The position numbers were made by a program, and so were the translations under genes. Under the pieces are notes generated by a model. It made no database searches. It was not told where the DNA came from and saw only the letters and a list, made by a program, of their open reading frames with translations. A stretch of 64,000 nt of DNA from Amyelois transitella (Eukaryota > Arthropoda > Insecta > Lepidoptera > Pyralidae). The stretch spans positions 2,294,001 to 2,358,000 of the forward strand of contig NC_083535.1 of NCBI RefSeq assembly GCF_032362555.1, given 5' to 3'. How positions within the stretch are numbered: the stretch's first letter is position 1; each line of letters starts with the position of its first letter. Positions 1 to 11,215 of this stretch are shown here, one piece after another.

Positions 1-404
1 TGAAATCTGATCTAGACCTATATTTTCGCTAACAATCATCGGAAGTTTAAAAAAATATATAATGAGTTATAAAAAATGTTGTTTCATAAAGGATAAGGCG
101 TCCTTGACAACCGTAAGCAGAAATTAATGAATTACTTGATTATCGTACAGTATAGTGCAGTTTTTCTGTTATCCATATTCCCGATGTTTCGTGCCCGTGG
201 AAATAACCTCCCCGGTTAACTATGTCCAAAATCAGTACTGGTGGTTTAGTCGAGAAAGCGTTACAGACAAACAGACTTTTGCGTTTACAATATAACTATG
301 TCACAGACTGATACAGTGACCATATAACCAACGTGATTAAAGTTTTAAAAAGATTTTTATATTTTTTTTCTGAAACGGCTTTTTATCGTGTCGTATTCAA
401 CATG

Positions 405-1000
405 GAATGCTCAGAGTGACGTAGGCACTCACTTTCACTTTCAATAAGCGCAATGTGCAGGTATTGATCTGCATTTCCTATCGATACAGCACACTACTTT
501 ACATGCATGTGGTAAAACCATCTCCTCCTGTTTATGTGATCTTAGTCGAAAAAGGCACACACAGCATGTTCCGAGCTGTTTTGAACACCACATTATGCGA
601 TGGAGGTTAATATTTTACAGCACACCGTTTTTGCGTTAAGGGGTAAAAAGTGGTGAAGTACGCATCACTCTTACTTTCAATATGCGCATTTTCAAGTATC
701 GATCGAAATTTTATATGACAGCACACTACTACAAATCAAGTAACTCTTCATAATTATGTGCTCTTAGTCGCAAAAGGCAATTGTACACCACGTTTAAAAT
801 TTATAAAAACACAATTTTATAACATACCATTTTTATATGCGGGGTAAAGGCAACAGAAAGGCAGCTTTTAAAATTTTAAATACTGTCAAATATTAATATT
901 TTTTTCGTATGTATGCATGTAGCATACTATAATTATATATGCTAGTAACAGACAGTAACTCTTCCGGTTTATATGATCCTGGTAGCAAAAGGCAAAATCG
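405..1000. repeat. Degenerate tandem units of about 220 bp
   Basis: Three diverged units share an ordered set of blocks: ACTTTCAATA.GCGCA, then a CAGCACACTAC-type block (near 486 and 719; diverged near 920), then TTAGTCG-AAAAGGCA-type (near 543, 766 and 978). Spacing is about 215-235 bp. The third unit is the most diverged and contains the ATG of the 108-codon frame 939-1265. Confidence 0.55.
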
Positions 1001-1757
1001 TTGCACCATTGCAGTTGCATACATGATGTTCACTCATTCACTCACCGACCTAGCGTCTTTAATAAGGTATGTTAAAAATTACCATTCGAAATGCAATTCC
1101 GAGGAAAAAACCATCCTTGCCCTTAGTCTCCTTCATTCTGAGGAAAGTCTTTTTCATAAATTTCTTAAATGCAGACAAATTACATCACGAGATGACAAAA
1201 TTAAATATGCAGTCGTGAAACTAGTACATAAAAATGTGTTGATTGAAATTGAGTACTTTTGGTGAAAAAAAAAAACAAATATAAAGTTTCACTATTATTG
1301 ATTTATCATTAAATTTTAAAATATCTAGCAATTAATTGAAAAACTATATTTAACCAAAAATAAATACTTAGTAGGTAATACTACTAAAAACACATACAAA
1401 GTATAAGCTTCGCTTTAAGGTGGGACAAAATACAACTAAGCTAATTAAGGATTATGTTATTATATTTTACGAGTATGTTTGACTAGAAGTGCACTAGTTG
1501 CAATTGCAATAGTGCAAGTACAAGTTGCACGGGCGCACTATTTTAACTAGGAGATCATAAAATGGAAGAGGTATTTTAATGCAAAAAAACTTATATTTGA
1601 TCACGCAGCTTTGTCCGGGTGAAACTCTAATTTTATTACTGAAATAATGAACAATTAAAATAAAAAATATTTTATTTGTAAACAATAACAATTAAAACAT
1701 AGTATAAGCATGACATCTGCAGAAGTTATGTAATTATGTTAATAAATATATATCTTG

Positions 1758-1862
1758 ATCAAATCGGTGGATGAAGCGAAAGAAGTATGCAAGGATTGTG
1801 GCTAGTGGACAGATGTAGTCTCTGCTTACCCCTTCAGGAAAGAGACGTGATTTTAAGTGTGT
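1758..1862 (+). repeat. SINE-like family R2 fragment
   Basis: Carries GGATGAAGCGAAAGAAGTAT, then GTAGTCTCTGCTTACCCCTT and GGAAAGAGACGTGATTTTA. Family R2 ends in the same ACGTGATT-(TATG)n tail as family R1. Confidence 0.6.
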
Positions 1863-2318
1863 AAAACTACCAAAAAATAATATAAGAATTTGACATCATT
1901 TCCAGAAACCTAGTGGTTTTTAACCTTTAATCAAAATTATCAATCAAAAGTCAGTCTGTTAAGCTTTCGCGGTTAAGCCACAAAAGATTGGATGCATAAT
2001 TTCCACTGGAGCAATCCCCACGCAAAGTTAGTGGGGGAAAAAGTGTGTGGTTCCCACAAATTGACCTCTATACCCCTTTATTAGTACCTGTATCACTGTT
2101 TCGCTTTTTATTACTACGTGAAACGAGACAACGCTAGTTTTTCGCGCGATGAAAACGGCGTTGCGCGTGCCATACCACGGGGGCTGCTAATCATAGAACA
2201 CTGCCTCATGACAACAAAAGCATGCGAGCGATGCTTTGCCATAAAAATCGATGCCTCACTGCTACTAAAACTGATGCCTCAAAAATATGAGCTAGATTAT
2301 TCTATCATTAGGCCAAAT

Positions 2319-2401
2319 AGCTGAACGTGGCCTATCAGTCTTTTCAAGACTGTTAGCTCTGTCGACCCCACAAGGGATATAGACGTGGCCTTATGTATGT
2401 A
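2319..2401 (+). repeat. SINE-like family R1 tail fragment
   Basis: GAACGTGGCCTATCAGTC, AAGACTGTTAGCTCTGTCGA and AAGGGATATAGACGTGG. This is the 3' third of family R1. Confidence 0.6.
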
Positions 2402-2567
2402 TTATTCTGATAGGTTCTTATTAACATTTGTGAACTATGATGTCTCCCACAGGCTCAAGAATAGGGATAGACTGGAAATTAGCTCGATGACGCCAAGGGT
2501 CGAAAACTACAGAAAGTTTTGCAGCCAACTACTAACGCAATCGCGAAAGACTTTGATTAGAGTTACA

Positions 2568-3020
2568 AACATACATACATATAATCAGGTTTTTATCCCT
2601 TGCAAGGAAGACCACGAAAAAAGGCCACGTTCAGCTGTATTAAGCTTTGTTATGGAATTACATACATACATATTGTCACGTCTATATCCCTTGCGGGGTA
2701 GACAGAGCCAACAGTCTTGAAAAGACTGAATGGCCACGTTCAGTTATTTGGCTTTATGATAGAATTGAGATTCAAATAGTGACAGGTTGCTAGCCCATCG
2801 CCTAAAAAAAAAAGAATCCCAATTTTGTAAGCCTATCCCTAAGTCGCATTTACGACATCCATGGGAAAGAGATGGAGGGGTCCTATTCTTTTTTCATTGG
2901 TGCCGGGAACCACACGGCACACGGTTATGGAATTAAGATTCAAATAGTGACAGGTTGCCTGCTCATCGCTTACAAGGAAACCCAAGTTTATAAGCCTATT
3001 CCTTGGTCGCCGGAGGTCTG
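2568..3020 (-). repeat. Family R1: full copy flanked by fragments
   Basis: A nearly full R1 copy occupies about 2660-2920, from the (CATA)n tail through TTGCGGGGTAGACAGAGCC and GACAGGTTGCTAGCCCATCG to GGTGCCGGGAACCACACGGC. A tail fragment lies at 2568-2640, and a central fragment directly after it to about 3012. The open frame here is repeat read-through. Confidence 0.7.
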
Positions 3021-5082
3021 ATGGGGTCGCTTCGTATAAAAACCTGACTCACCCAATTGCTGTCTATGTTCAAAGGCAGGCTCCTCTCAAGAGTGGTGAG
3101 GATGCATCGGTACTGAAGTCAGGAGGAAGAAGCGACTTTTTTATTTCGAACAACAAACAGCGTGACAATGCATTCTTAATATTAGTATGGATTCCCGGAG
3201 GAAAAGTCGCGGGCGGGGACTAGTATTTAACAATTTTTTGTGCACGCAGAATAGAACGAGGCTCGATTTCCACTAGAGGCACATAAAACGGAAGAGTTTA
3301 CAGAAGTACAACATACAAACATGTGATAGTGTGCTGTGGGTGGAAGCTGTACGCCACAGAGCACTGAACGACCGGGAAATCATGCTCTGTGCTCGAATCA
3401 ATAGCTCTGATGAAAGTGAAAGTTAGTATCTCCGTCACTAGTGCACGAATCACGAAATATATTCAACACGCAGTTTCGTATACCAGGTCTTTCCAACAAA
3501 TCCTAAGGGAATACAATTGTTTTTACTGGCTGATTCACCAGAGGAGGAGGATGAGGATGAGGATGATCTTCTATTTCTACATTTTCTACGTGTAAGCGCG
3601 ATTTTGGAAAGAAATGTTGTTTGTAATAAAAAAAAAAACAAATGAAACTAACTTTCGCATATATATATTTGAATGCAGAATGCAGTATTTTAGATTTTTC
3701 TCAGGAGTCTGCTCTCATATATTACAATATTATCGTTTATTTCATTTACCTATCCTATTAATCACCGCATATCGGCGGCTGTACTGTGGGAAATGATGAG
3801 ACATCTGAATTCTGCGTAAAATCTGTACAAGTAAACTTTTATTCTTGGTCATCTATGCGTCATTACTTTCGTAGCAATCACGTCTACGAGTTTTGTAGCA
3901 CGCTCGTATACCCACGTTTGTGCTACAAAACGCGTAGACATTTGTAGCCGTAACAATATTCCGCGCGATATAAAATTACAAAGAGAAACAAATATAGCCT
4001 AGAAAAATAATGCGATTACATATTTAGATATGTCATTTAATTATTTAAAATATAAGACTAAGTAATTGCGTTATTACGATCAGCTCGAAAGAGATATGTG
4101 AATATACTATAATGGTGGTAATGACAAAATGTGACTCGGGTTTTTTGTATTATTTGATTATAAAAAATTGTAAAAAGAGATCTATAATTATGTTTGTGAA
4201 GAAACTACCTCCCTATGAATAAACTGTCTGATCTTAAAATTTCCTAGAAAGGTAAGTCAGAGTCGGCCGTCGTTAAAAGTGCACTTGCTGTGAAAATGGG
4301 TAAAAATATCGATCTAATAGTTAGTACGAACAAGAATTTTTCCGACAAAACAGATGCATGCGTACCTTGCATTTATTGAATTGAATGATTCAAATTCAGG
4401 AAATTCTCAGCTGAGCGTAACCCTGGGCAAGAGCCAGTCATGTTTTGTAACAGATTTTTAATAAATTAATAAAAACTTAAATAAAACGCCAAAAACTTTA
4501 AAATTTAAAGTATTTTAAAATAATATACTAGGATCGCATGATTCGTTAAGAGATTGAAGTTGACAGAATGATCGCACACGAGCACAAAACAAATATTGTT
4601 CCGGGAACAGCACACAGTGGAACAACTATTTTTGGATGCACAGACCTCCTCCCGGTTATGCAGTCCTAAAGAGATCAGTTTATTTTAGTTTGCACTATTT
4701 GTTTGTTTATTAAAAAAAAACATGTATCCTATATACATCTATATGAAGGTACTCCCAAAAAGATTTCATTTATATAGTATTGGTTTTTTTAAAGCATGGT
4801 GAAAGATAATTAATATATGATGAAACAACTAAATACAGATTTATTAATATTTAAAATTTTATTTGTTAATTATAAATCAAATCAATTTTTTCATTTTTAA
4901 AAAACATTTTTAGTTTATTCTGGTAAGAAAATTACAGTATATTTTTGCACAGGCATACATCTGGGCATTGCACTTTCATTATTTCAGCCAGGTTAATTTT
5001 TAGACGTAACTAATCTTTAATCTAATTAGCTATTTTTATTAGTTTAATTTAAAAAAAATATATTTTTTTTTAATACACCGAT

Positions 5083-5245
5083 GCACCCAGACGTTGCAAC
5101 AGTCATTTCAGTTCAACGTGTAATGCAGGTGTACCAGGGTCGCACAAAATGAAGGCTGCGTTTTCATTTTTCTGTATATCTCTGGTGAAACATGACCACG
5201 TGGCATTGTTTTGATTCAGGAAAACACCTATTTTCTACAAAATGC
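5083..5245 (+). repeat. CACGTG-box repeat family, copy 1
   Basis: Ordered blocks GACGTTGCAAC, AATGCAGGTGTACCAGGGTC, a C-rich ATAAAAT block and ATGACCACGTGGCATTG followed by TTTTGATTCAGGAAAACAC. It defines a roughly 160-200-bp family. Confidence 0.65.
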
Positions 5246-5603
5246 AACAAAAATGCATGAAGTAAATGCTAAATCATAATATTTTTATTTTTTCCATCAT
5301 CAAGCTGAGCAATTCATTCCATTATAAAGCTGAATGTGGCCTATCAGTATCATCATGACTATTAGCTCTCTCTACTTTGCACGGGATATAGACGAGACTA
5401 TTTATGTAGGTATGTATGTTAGTAATTGTTAAACTTTTTTTTATTTTAATTTTAAAAAGATACCGGTTACTGATGAATGAATCCAGGACATGATAACATC
5501 CTAGAGCAAGTTTAAATTAGTATAGTAGTAAATAAACTCCTGCATTTACTTATATTAATTCAATTAAAAATATACATATATAATAATTTTAAACATTATT
5601 ATG

Positions 5604-5790
5604 AAATTCGGAACGTTGCAACACTCGGTTTTAGTTTCACAGGAAATGCAGGTGTACTAGGGTCATATAAATTAAACTGCGTAGTGATTTGATATCTCTT
5701 GGAGTTCATGATACCCTAGCCGTTTTTCATGTTTTGTGTGAAACATGACCACGTGGCTTTGTTTTGATTCAGGAAAACACGTGTTCTGGA
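5604..5790 (+). repeat. CACGTG-box repeat family, copy 2
   Basis: Same block order as copy 1, with GAACGTTGCAACACTCG at the start and ACATGACCACGTGGCTTTG near the end. Confidence 0.65.
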
Positions 5791-6503
5791 TTGAAACAAT
5801 GCAATCTGAATATTTTCAACAACATTATTATAATTTGGAGTCAGAGTATTAAAATCGTTTTGCCGATTCTTTATGTAGGTGATGGGCTAGCAACCTGTCA
5901 CTTATTTAATTTCAATTTAATCTATGGCCTATCATCATCAGCCACGTTTAGCTGTTTGGCTTAATGATTAGAAATTATAAATAGTGTTTTAGAGACGGTT
6001 GGCTGGAGACGTGAATATATGTAGATCTTTTAAAATATATAATTGATTTAATTAGTGCAAGAAAAGATATATATTATCACTAATTTCAAATACATTTGAG
6101 GCTTTTGATTGCAAATTGTTTTTAAATGTCCGTACAACGATGCCAGTGAATTAGGACGTTGAACTCTATTTCGTTAATACTTTAATCTTTATTTTAATAA
6201 CATTTGTAAGCGAACCGCTTCTAATCAATACAATCAAAGGAGAATATCTCCTTTTTGAAATCGTCGGTTTAGATCTAAAATCTTCTCCTAAGTGTAACAA
6301 ATATTTTTCTGAAAACCACATCAAAATCGGTTAAGCGAAACGCGAGATAATCGCGGACAAACTTACATACGTACAGCGCACACTGAGAACCACCTTCTTT
6401 TTAAAGCGGTAAAAAATCAGTAATCATTACTTTTAAAATCAATTTCTTTTATTTTTAGTTAATTATTCTGCTTAAAAAATATTTATTTATTTTGAAAATG
6501 ATT

Positions 6504-6700
6504 GCATGCATTCGGGACGTTGCAACGCTCGTTTTCGGTTCAAAATTAAATGCACGTGTACCAGGGTCCCATAAAACAATACTGTGTTTTCATTTCCTGA
6601 AGATCTCTTGCAGTTTATGAAACCCTAACCGTATTTCATGTTTTTGGTGATTCATGTACACGTGGCTTTTGTTTTGATTGAAAAACACGCGTTTACAAGT
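6504..6700 (+). repeat. CACGTG-box repeat family, copy 3
   Basis: GGGACGTTGCAACGCTCG, GTACCAGGGTCCCATAAAA, GTTTATGAAACCCTAACCG and TACACGTGGCTTTTG appear in order. Confidence 0.65.
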
Positions 6701-7244
6701 GTGTAAAGTGCATCATTAATTTCTCACTAATTTTTAATTTAAAAAGTACATAGGTACGTATGTATTGTTTAAGTTATTGCATATTTTTCTTAAACTCTAC
6801 ACAATCATCCAACTTATGTAGTATATTTTTATTTAATATGCAGTATATATCTAAAGTCATACTTATGTTTGTAAACTATATTATTATTCTATATATTTAC
6901 GGGTACGGGTGGTGCGATTACTGTAAATGTGGATGTACATCCATCTCAGTTTGGTCCAAAGGTTCGACTGGCAGAGAATGCCTTGTGGCATTTAGACCAC
7001 CTGTTATACATTTTACGTGCATAAAGTTTAAATAAATAAATTTATATATTTTTAAATCATTTCAGAACTATGGCGAAAGCATCCAAGATGTGCGATACCC
7101 TTTTAAAATTGTGTCAGGTTAATTTTTTATTCAAATTCGACTCGCTATTGGACAATTTCTTATTTTGGCTTCTTCTCACTTGAGCTACTTCTCATTTCGA
7201 CTACTTCATACTTTGATGATTAAGAGTAACAATGCATGCACACC

Positions 7245-7445
7245 TGATGCAGTCGGGACGTTTGACACGCTCATTTTCAGGTCAACATGAAATGCAGGTG
7301 CATCATGTTCCCATATAAAGAATATTGTGATTTTCTCGACAGCTTTCCAGTTTATGAAATCCTAACAGTATTTTTTTTTGACATGACCATGTGCACCATA
7401 CGTTTGGGATGTTGCAACGCTCATTCCGGTCCGATATGAAATGAT
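7245..7445 (+). repeat. CACGTG-box repeat family, copies 4 and 5 (truncated, adjacent)
   Basis: Copy 4 starts TCGGGACGTTTGACACGCTC and breaks off at ACATGACCATGTG. A second start block, GGGATGTTGCAACGCTC, follows at about 7406. Confidence 0.55.
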
Positions 7446-7617
7446 ACATAATTTTATATAACAAGAGTTACAAAAGTGAACTCATTTGTTCTGTCATGTC
7501 TTTTTCAAACATCACTTCATTTTTAATTTTTAAATAGTTATTATTTATTGTATTAAAAAAATATATATATTATAAAACACTTTTTATGATTGCAATGCTC
7601 CCGAGTGTGATGCACTC

Positions 7618-7812
7618 GAGAGCGGGACGTGGAAATTGCAACACACGTTTCACTTCGACATGAAATGCAGGCGCACCAGGCTCGCATAAAATGGAGGCTG
7701 CATTTTGGTTTCCTGAAAAGCTCTTGGATTTCATGAAACCCTAAACATATTTCATGTTTTGGCCCAAACATGACCACGTGGCATTGTTTTGATTCAAGAA
7801 ACCTCGTGTCTA
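7618..7812 (+). repeat. CACGTG-box repeat family, copy 6
   Basis: Near complete: AAATTGCAACACACG, GGCGCACCAGGCTCGCATAA, CATGAAACCCTAAACATA and ATGACCACGTGGCATTG in order. The antisense 74-codon frame here is a by-product of the repeat. Confidence 0.62.
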
Positions 7813-8114
7813 CTTAATTATAAATGTGTAGTCCAATTATAATAATTATAAGTTCATTTGTTTGTTTGTTACCTCTTCAAGAGTTTTCTTCTAAATTAAT
7901 ATTCTTGAAATATCACGTATAATTTCAGCCAAACAGTAATGGCAAGAATTTTATTATCAGTCAATACGTTTAATAAAACAGTAGGAAAAGCGAGTTTTCT
8001 GCTCATTGAACTAAAAAAAACTAGTTTATTTAACGGTTTATCTATTTGTACACGCTAATCTCTGAAATTACTGGACGTACCTATATTACCTAATAAAACT
8101 TTTTGACTCTAACA

Positions 8115-8185
8115 TTAAGTCTTTTTAAGACTATTCGCTCTGTCTACCCCGCAAGGGATATATACCTGACCATATGTATATATAA
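8115..8185 (+). repeat. Family R1 tail fragment
   Basis: TTCGCTCTGTCTACCCCGCA then AGGGATATATACCTGACC. Confidence 0.55.
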
Positions 8186-8454
8186 ATGAAACATTTTGAA
8201 GTGAAAATATTTTAAAGCGGCGTTGTTCACTTTTTGTGACGGATAAAAACAATATTAAATTCGCGCTAGGACACATGACCTGATCGTAAATTCGTAAAAC
8301 GGTGCAGGGCGCTTGTGCGAATGTGCGAATACATACATACATAAAATCACGTCTCTTTCCCGGAGGGGTAGGCAGAGACTGTGAGAGAGAATGTGCGTAT
8401 GTTTGTGATTTAGCGTGCTACGCGCTTCCGTTTCAAATTCTTTAGTCTAACAAG

Positions 8455-8580
8455 ATAGGGATTCTTCCTTAAGGCAATGGCCTAACGATCTGTCATTATT
8501 TAGATCTCAGTTCCATCACTAACAGATACAGCTCAACGTGGCCTTTCAGTGTTTTAGTAGTCTTGTAGGCTCTGTCTGCC
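8455..8580 (+). repeat. Family R1 fragment
   Basis: Diverged centre and tail: GGCAATGGCCTAACGATCTG, then CAACGTGGCCTTTCAGTG and AGGCTCTGTCTGCC. Confidence 0.45.
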
Positions 8581-9084
8581 CTTGATAAAATCATTAAGTA
8601 TAGGTGACATGCCGATCACCGAGACTCACCATACCCTTGACAAGTGCTGTTTTTACGTTCAGTCATCACCCACTTGAGGGGTGAAGTTGAGCAGAGACGG
8701 GCGTCATCTCATGTCAAGTACCCACGTAATCTCGATGATAAGTGACTCGCTACCTACGACTACTAAGGTCTTTTAAACGATATTCGTTTTTTTTTTAATC
8801 ACAAATTTATCTGTAATTTATTATAAATGTGTCCGTATTGTTTTTAAAACGAAGTGAATAACTTTTTTTAAAATAATAGGTAAATAAATATTTTGTTAAA
8901 ATATTTTTTATTTTTTTATTTTGACATGAACGGAAATACCATTTTTTTATTATTCCTATGTAGGCAAAAGCTAGCGGAATGAATCACAGAGTTAAATGAA
9001 CGTCGGCCTGTTGCTCGGTGTAATGTAATATGATAACTGATATCTACCGTGTAAGTAATAAAATGTAACCTTTTTGTCGGCATC

Positions 9085-9160
9085 TGTGGTGTAGTTGTAA
9101 AAAGCTGTTAATAGGCCCAGGTTTGATCCCGATCACACGTTATGATCATTTTGAAATTAA
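9085..9160 (+). repeat. tRNA-like SINE head
   Basis: CATCTGTGGTGTAGTTGTAA resembles a box A and AGGTTTGATCCC a box B at the proper distance. No cloverleaf can be closed, so this is a tRNA-derived repeat and not a tRNA gene. Confidence 0.4.
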
Positions 9161-9439
9161 TCCGCTGGTAATAATTAAATTTATCTATTATATAGGTACT
9201 ATTTACTGTAAATTTTACTTCGAGTTTTAAAGCGTTACAAAAAAATCCTTCCCGATCCGAAAAGGACTAATATAAAAATTACATAAATTTTACCCCAATA
9301 TTTAACTTTGCCTTTATAATAATTAGTATTTTTTACTTTTTTTTTCTCTGGAGATAAACAGATAAAATACCGATAAATAGAAACTACACAAGCTTAAAAA
9401 CTTGACATTCGTAGAACGGAAAGAATACAAGAGTTACGT

Positions 9440-9610
9440 TAAATTATTTATTTATTTAAACTTTATTGTACAAAATACAAATGTATAGCACAATTGGCGG
9501 ACTAAATGCTACAAGCATTATCTACCAGTCAACCATTGGGTCCGAAAGAGCAATTTATGTTTAGTCAAACTAAATAAATATATTTAAACCTATACAAAAA
9601 CAAAAAAAAA
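9440..9610. repeat. Dispersed lepidopteran repeat fragment
   Basis: ATTTAAACTTTATTGTACAA, GGCGGACTAAATGC and CTACCAGTCAACCATTGGGT followed by an A-rich end. I recall these blocks as common in lepidopteran genomes; the family is not certain. Confidence 0.4.
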
Positions 9611-10291
9611 ATGTATAATAAACATACATAAAAACTACAACTTTGATTGAAACTAGCTGAATATTTGTGACTTATCCATTCTTTACATCAGTCTGTCTGT
9701 TAGGTACTGTTGCACGCCAAAACCGCTGATTTGATGAAATTTTGAAAGATTTTTTGGGGAATTGCCACAAAGGTAGTGTAGGCCCGGACAAAAGCTTGTT
9801 TATTATATAACAATATATAATTAATAAAGTATATTTAATAATAAATGATGAATTATTATTTGTAGATTAATAATTTATATTGGGATGTAACGTAATTAGA
9901 TCTTCAATTGATTACCGAAATATTTATCCGCATATATATGTTGGCTCTGTCTAACCCGCAAGGGATGTAGACGTGATTATATATTTATATTATGTTACAA
10001 ATTAAAATACGATGGTCCTGTTTATAAGTAGGTGCCTACTTATGTTTTAACAGTTGTAAAAGTTTCTGTGTCGTGTAAATAGAACAAAATCTTTATAAAA
10101 AAAATTTTTAACGTACATATTGCTTAGAGAATTAAAGTATCTGAATAAGTAATTATTAAGAGAACGTAGGTACTTATTATTAGACGCCGAAGTAACTATA
10201 CCGCCAAATAAGTACCAGATCATAGAAATCTCACTTTATTTTATTGCGATTTCTTTAGATTATATGATAAAAAGTAGAAGTTCACACTTAC

Positions 10292-11180
10292 CATGATCAT
10301 TGGCTACGGCGTACTGGTAGTTCGGTATGAGGTCCGGCAGCTCGTGGTGCGGCGGCGGCGACGTCGGCGGCGGCCGGTACCCCGGGTCCACGGCGCCGTA
10401 CCCCAGCTGCCAATCGCGGTCCCCCATCGCGCCGTATGTGCAGTACTCGCTGCCGTACGCCAACTGCTGGCTAGCAGCACTCGAGTGAGAATACGCACAA
10501 GCCCCATAGTCCATCGAAGAACCCCCACTCACACCCGAGCTACTACCACCAGCCAGCTCGTACCCCGAACCCTGAGTCGACGGCAACGCCGCCATCCCGC
10601 TACTACATAAATAGCCCCCGCTTCCGAACTGAGGCTTCAACGCCTGACATTTGCGTCGGAAACCACGAGGGCGCCGTCTGAAAGACCCCTCTTCGAACAT
10701 GAACTCCGCGGAAGGATCTATCGTCCAGTAATGCCCCTTCCCCGGCCGCCCCAACCCCTTGGGCAGCTTAACGAAACATTCGTTCAGGCTGAGGTTATGC
10801 CGCACGGAGTTCTTCCAGCCCTGGTAGGAGCTGCGGAAGAACGGGAACCGCTGTTGGAGGTAGGCGTAGATTTCGCTGAGAGTGAGTTGTTTGTTGGGAG
10901 AGTGGCGGATGGCCATGACGATGAGGGCTATGTAGGAGTAGGGTGGTTTCTCTTGTCGTCTGGTGGCGGGCGGGCGGCGCGCCGCCTCCTCGGTGGTTTG
11001 GTCCTCGATCTTCATGCGTGGTACGCATGGAACGCGGAGTGGATGCGCGAGCGTGCGCAGCGTAGCGCGGGCAAGCGAACAGTGCGCCTGCGCCGCCTCC
11101 CGCCCAGCGCCGACATCTCGCGGCACTCCCACGCCCGCCTCACGCATATGCTTATTGGCAAATCGATTCTCGTAACCCAT
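10292..11180 (-). CDS. bin: FoxF/biniou-type forkhead transcription factor, 5' coding exon (partial gene)
   Basis: This exon encodes a complete forkhead (winged-helix) DNA-binding domain. From the internal Met at 11015 the domain runs from about residue 22 ([11 protein letters not shown]) through the recognition helix [15 protein letters not shown] to about residue 115. The stretch after it, [19 protein letters not shown], is typical of the FoxF subfamily; Drosophila biniou is the insect member and specifies visceral mesoderm. A Gly/Ser-rich and then Pro/His-rich tail follows. The exon ends at a GTAAGT donor (10291-10286), so the open frame past ANDHG is intron. Two starts are possible: Met at 11180, about 30 bases from an initiator-like TCAGTT, or Met at 11015. 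Neither has a purine at -3. The 55 residues between them are Arg/Ala-rich and resemble translated leader. Later exons must lie to the left and were not recognised. The subfamily call is firm; the start is uncertain. Confidence 0.9.
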
Positions 11181-11215
11181 TCAGTACCCACTCACACGCT
11201 GTTACTGAACTGAAC
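11083..11215 (-). promoter_or_regulatory. Putative biniou initiator and GC-rich 5' leader
   Basis: On the minus strand an arthropod-type initiator TCAGTT lies at 11213-11208, directly upstream of the forkhead exon. An NRF1/ewg-like motif (GGCGCAGGCGCA) occupies 11094-11083 inside the putative leader. Strand, spacing and the abrupt rise in GC support a promoter here. No convincing TATA box is fixed relative to it. This is inference from motif and position only. Confidence 0.35.

Larger units (their letters stand above)
1..10291. other. Repeat-rich region without recognisable host gene
   Basis: Apart from the repeats listed separately I see no exon with coding character. The 108-codon frame at 939-1265 is the longest open frame and resembles no family I know. 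Part of this span may be the first intron of biniou, whose later exons lie to the left. Confidence 0.6.

Noticed and set aside
939-1265. 108-codon frame as a gene
   Set aside because: Its ATG lies in a decayed tandem unit, there is no recognisable domain, and no splice or promoter support; kept only as an observation.
2385-2720. 111-codon frame
   Set aside because: It reads through R1 SINE-like fragments and their (CATA)n tails.
3450-3641. Serine-rich peptide on the minus strand
   Set aside because: It is the antisense of a short GAGGAT simple-sequence run.
9085-9160. tRNA gene
   Set aside because: Box A- and box B-like motifs are present but the acceptor and anticodon stems do not pair; it is a SINE head.
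10293-10610. Open frames overlapping the forkhead exon on both strands
   Set aside because: They are GC-rich shadows of the biniou coding frame, with Arg-rich low-complexity translations.
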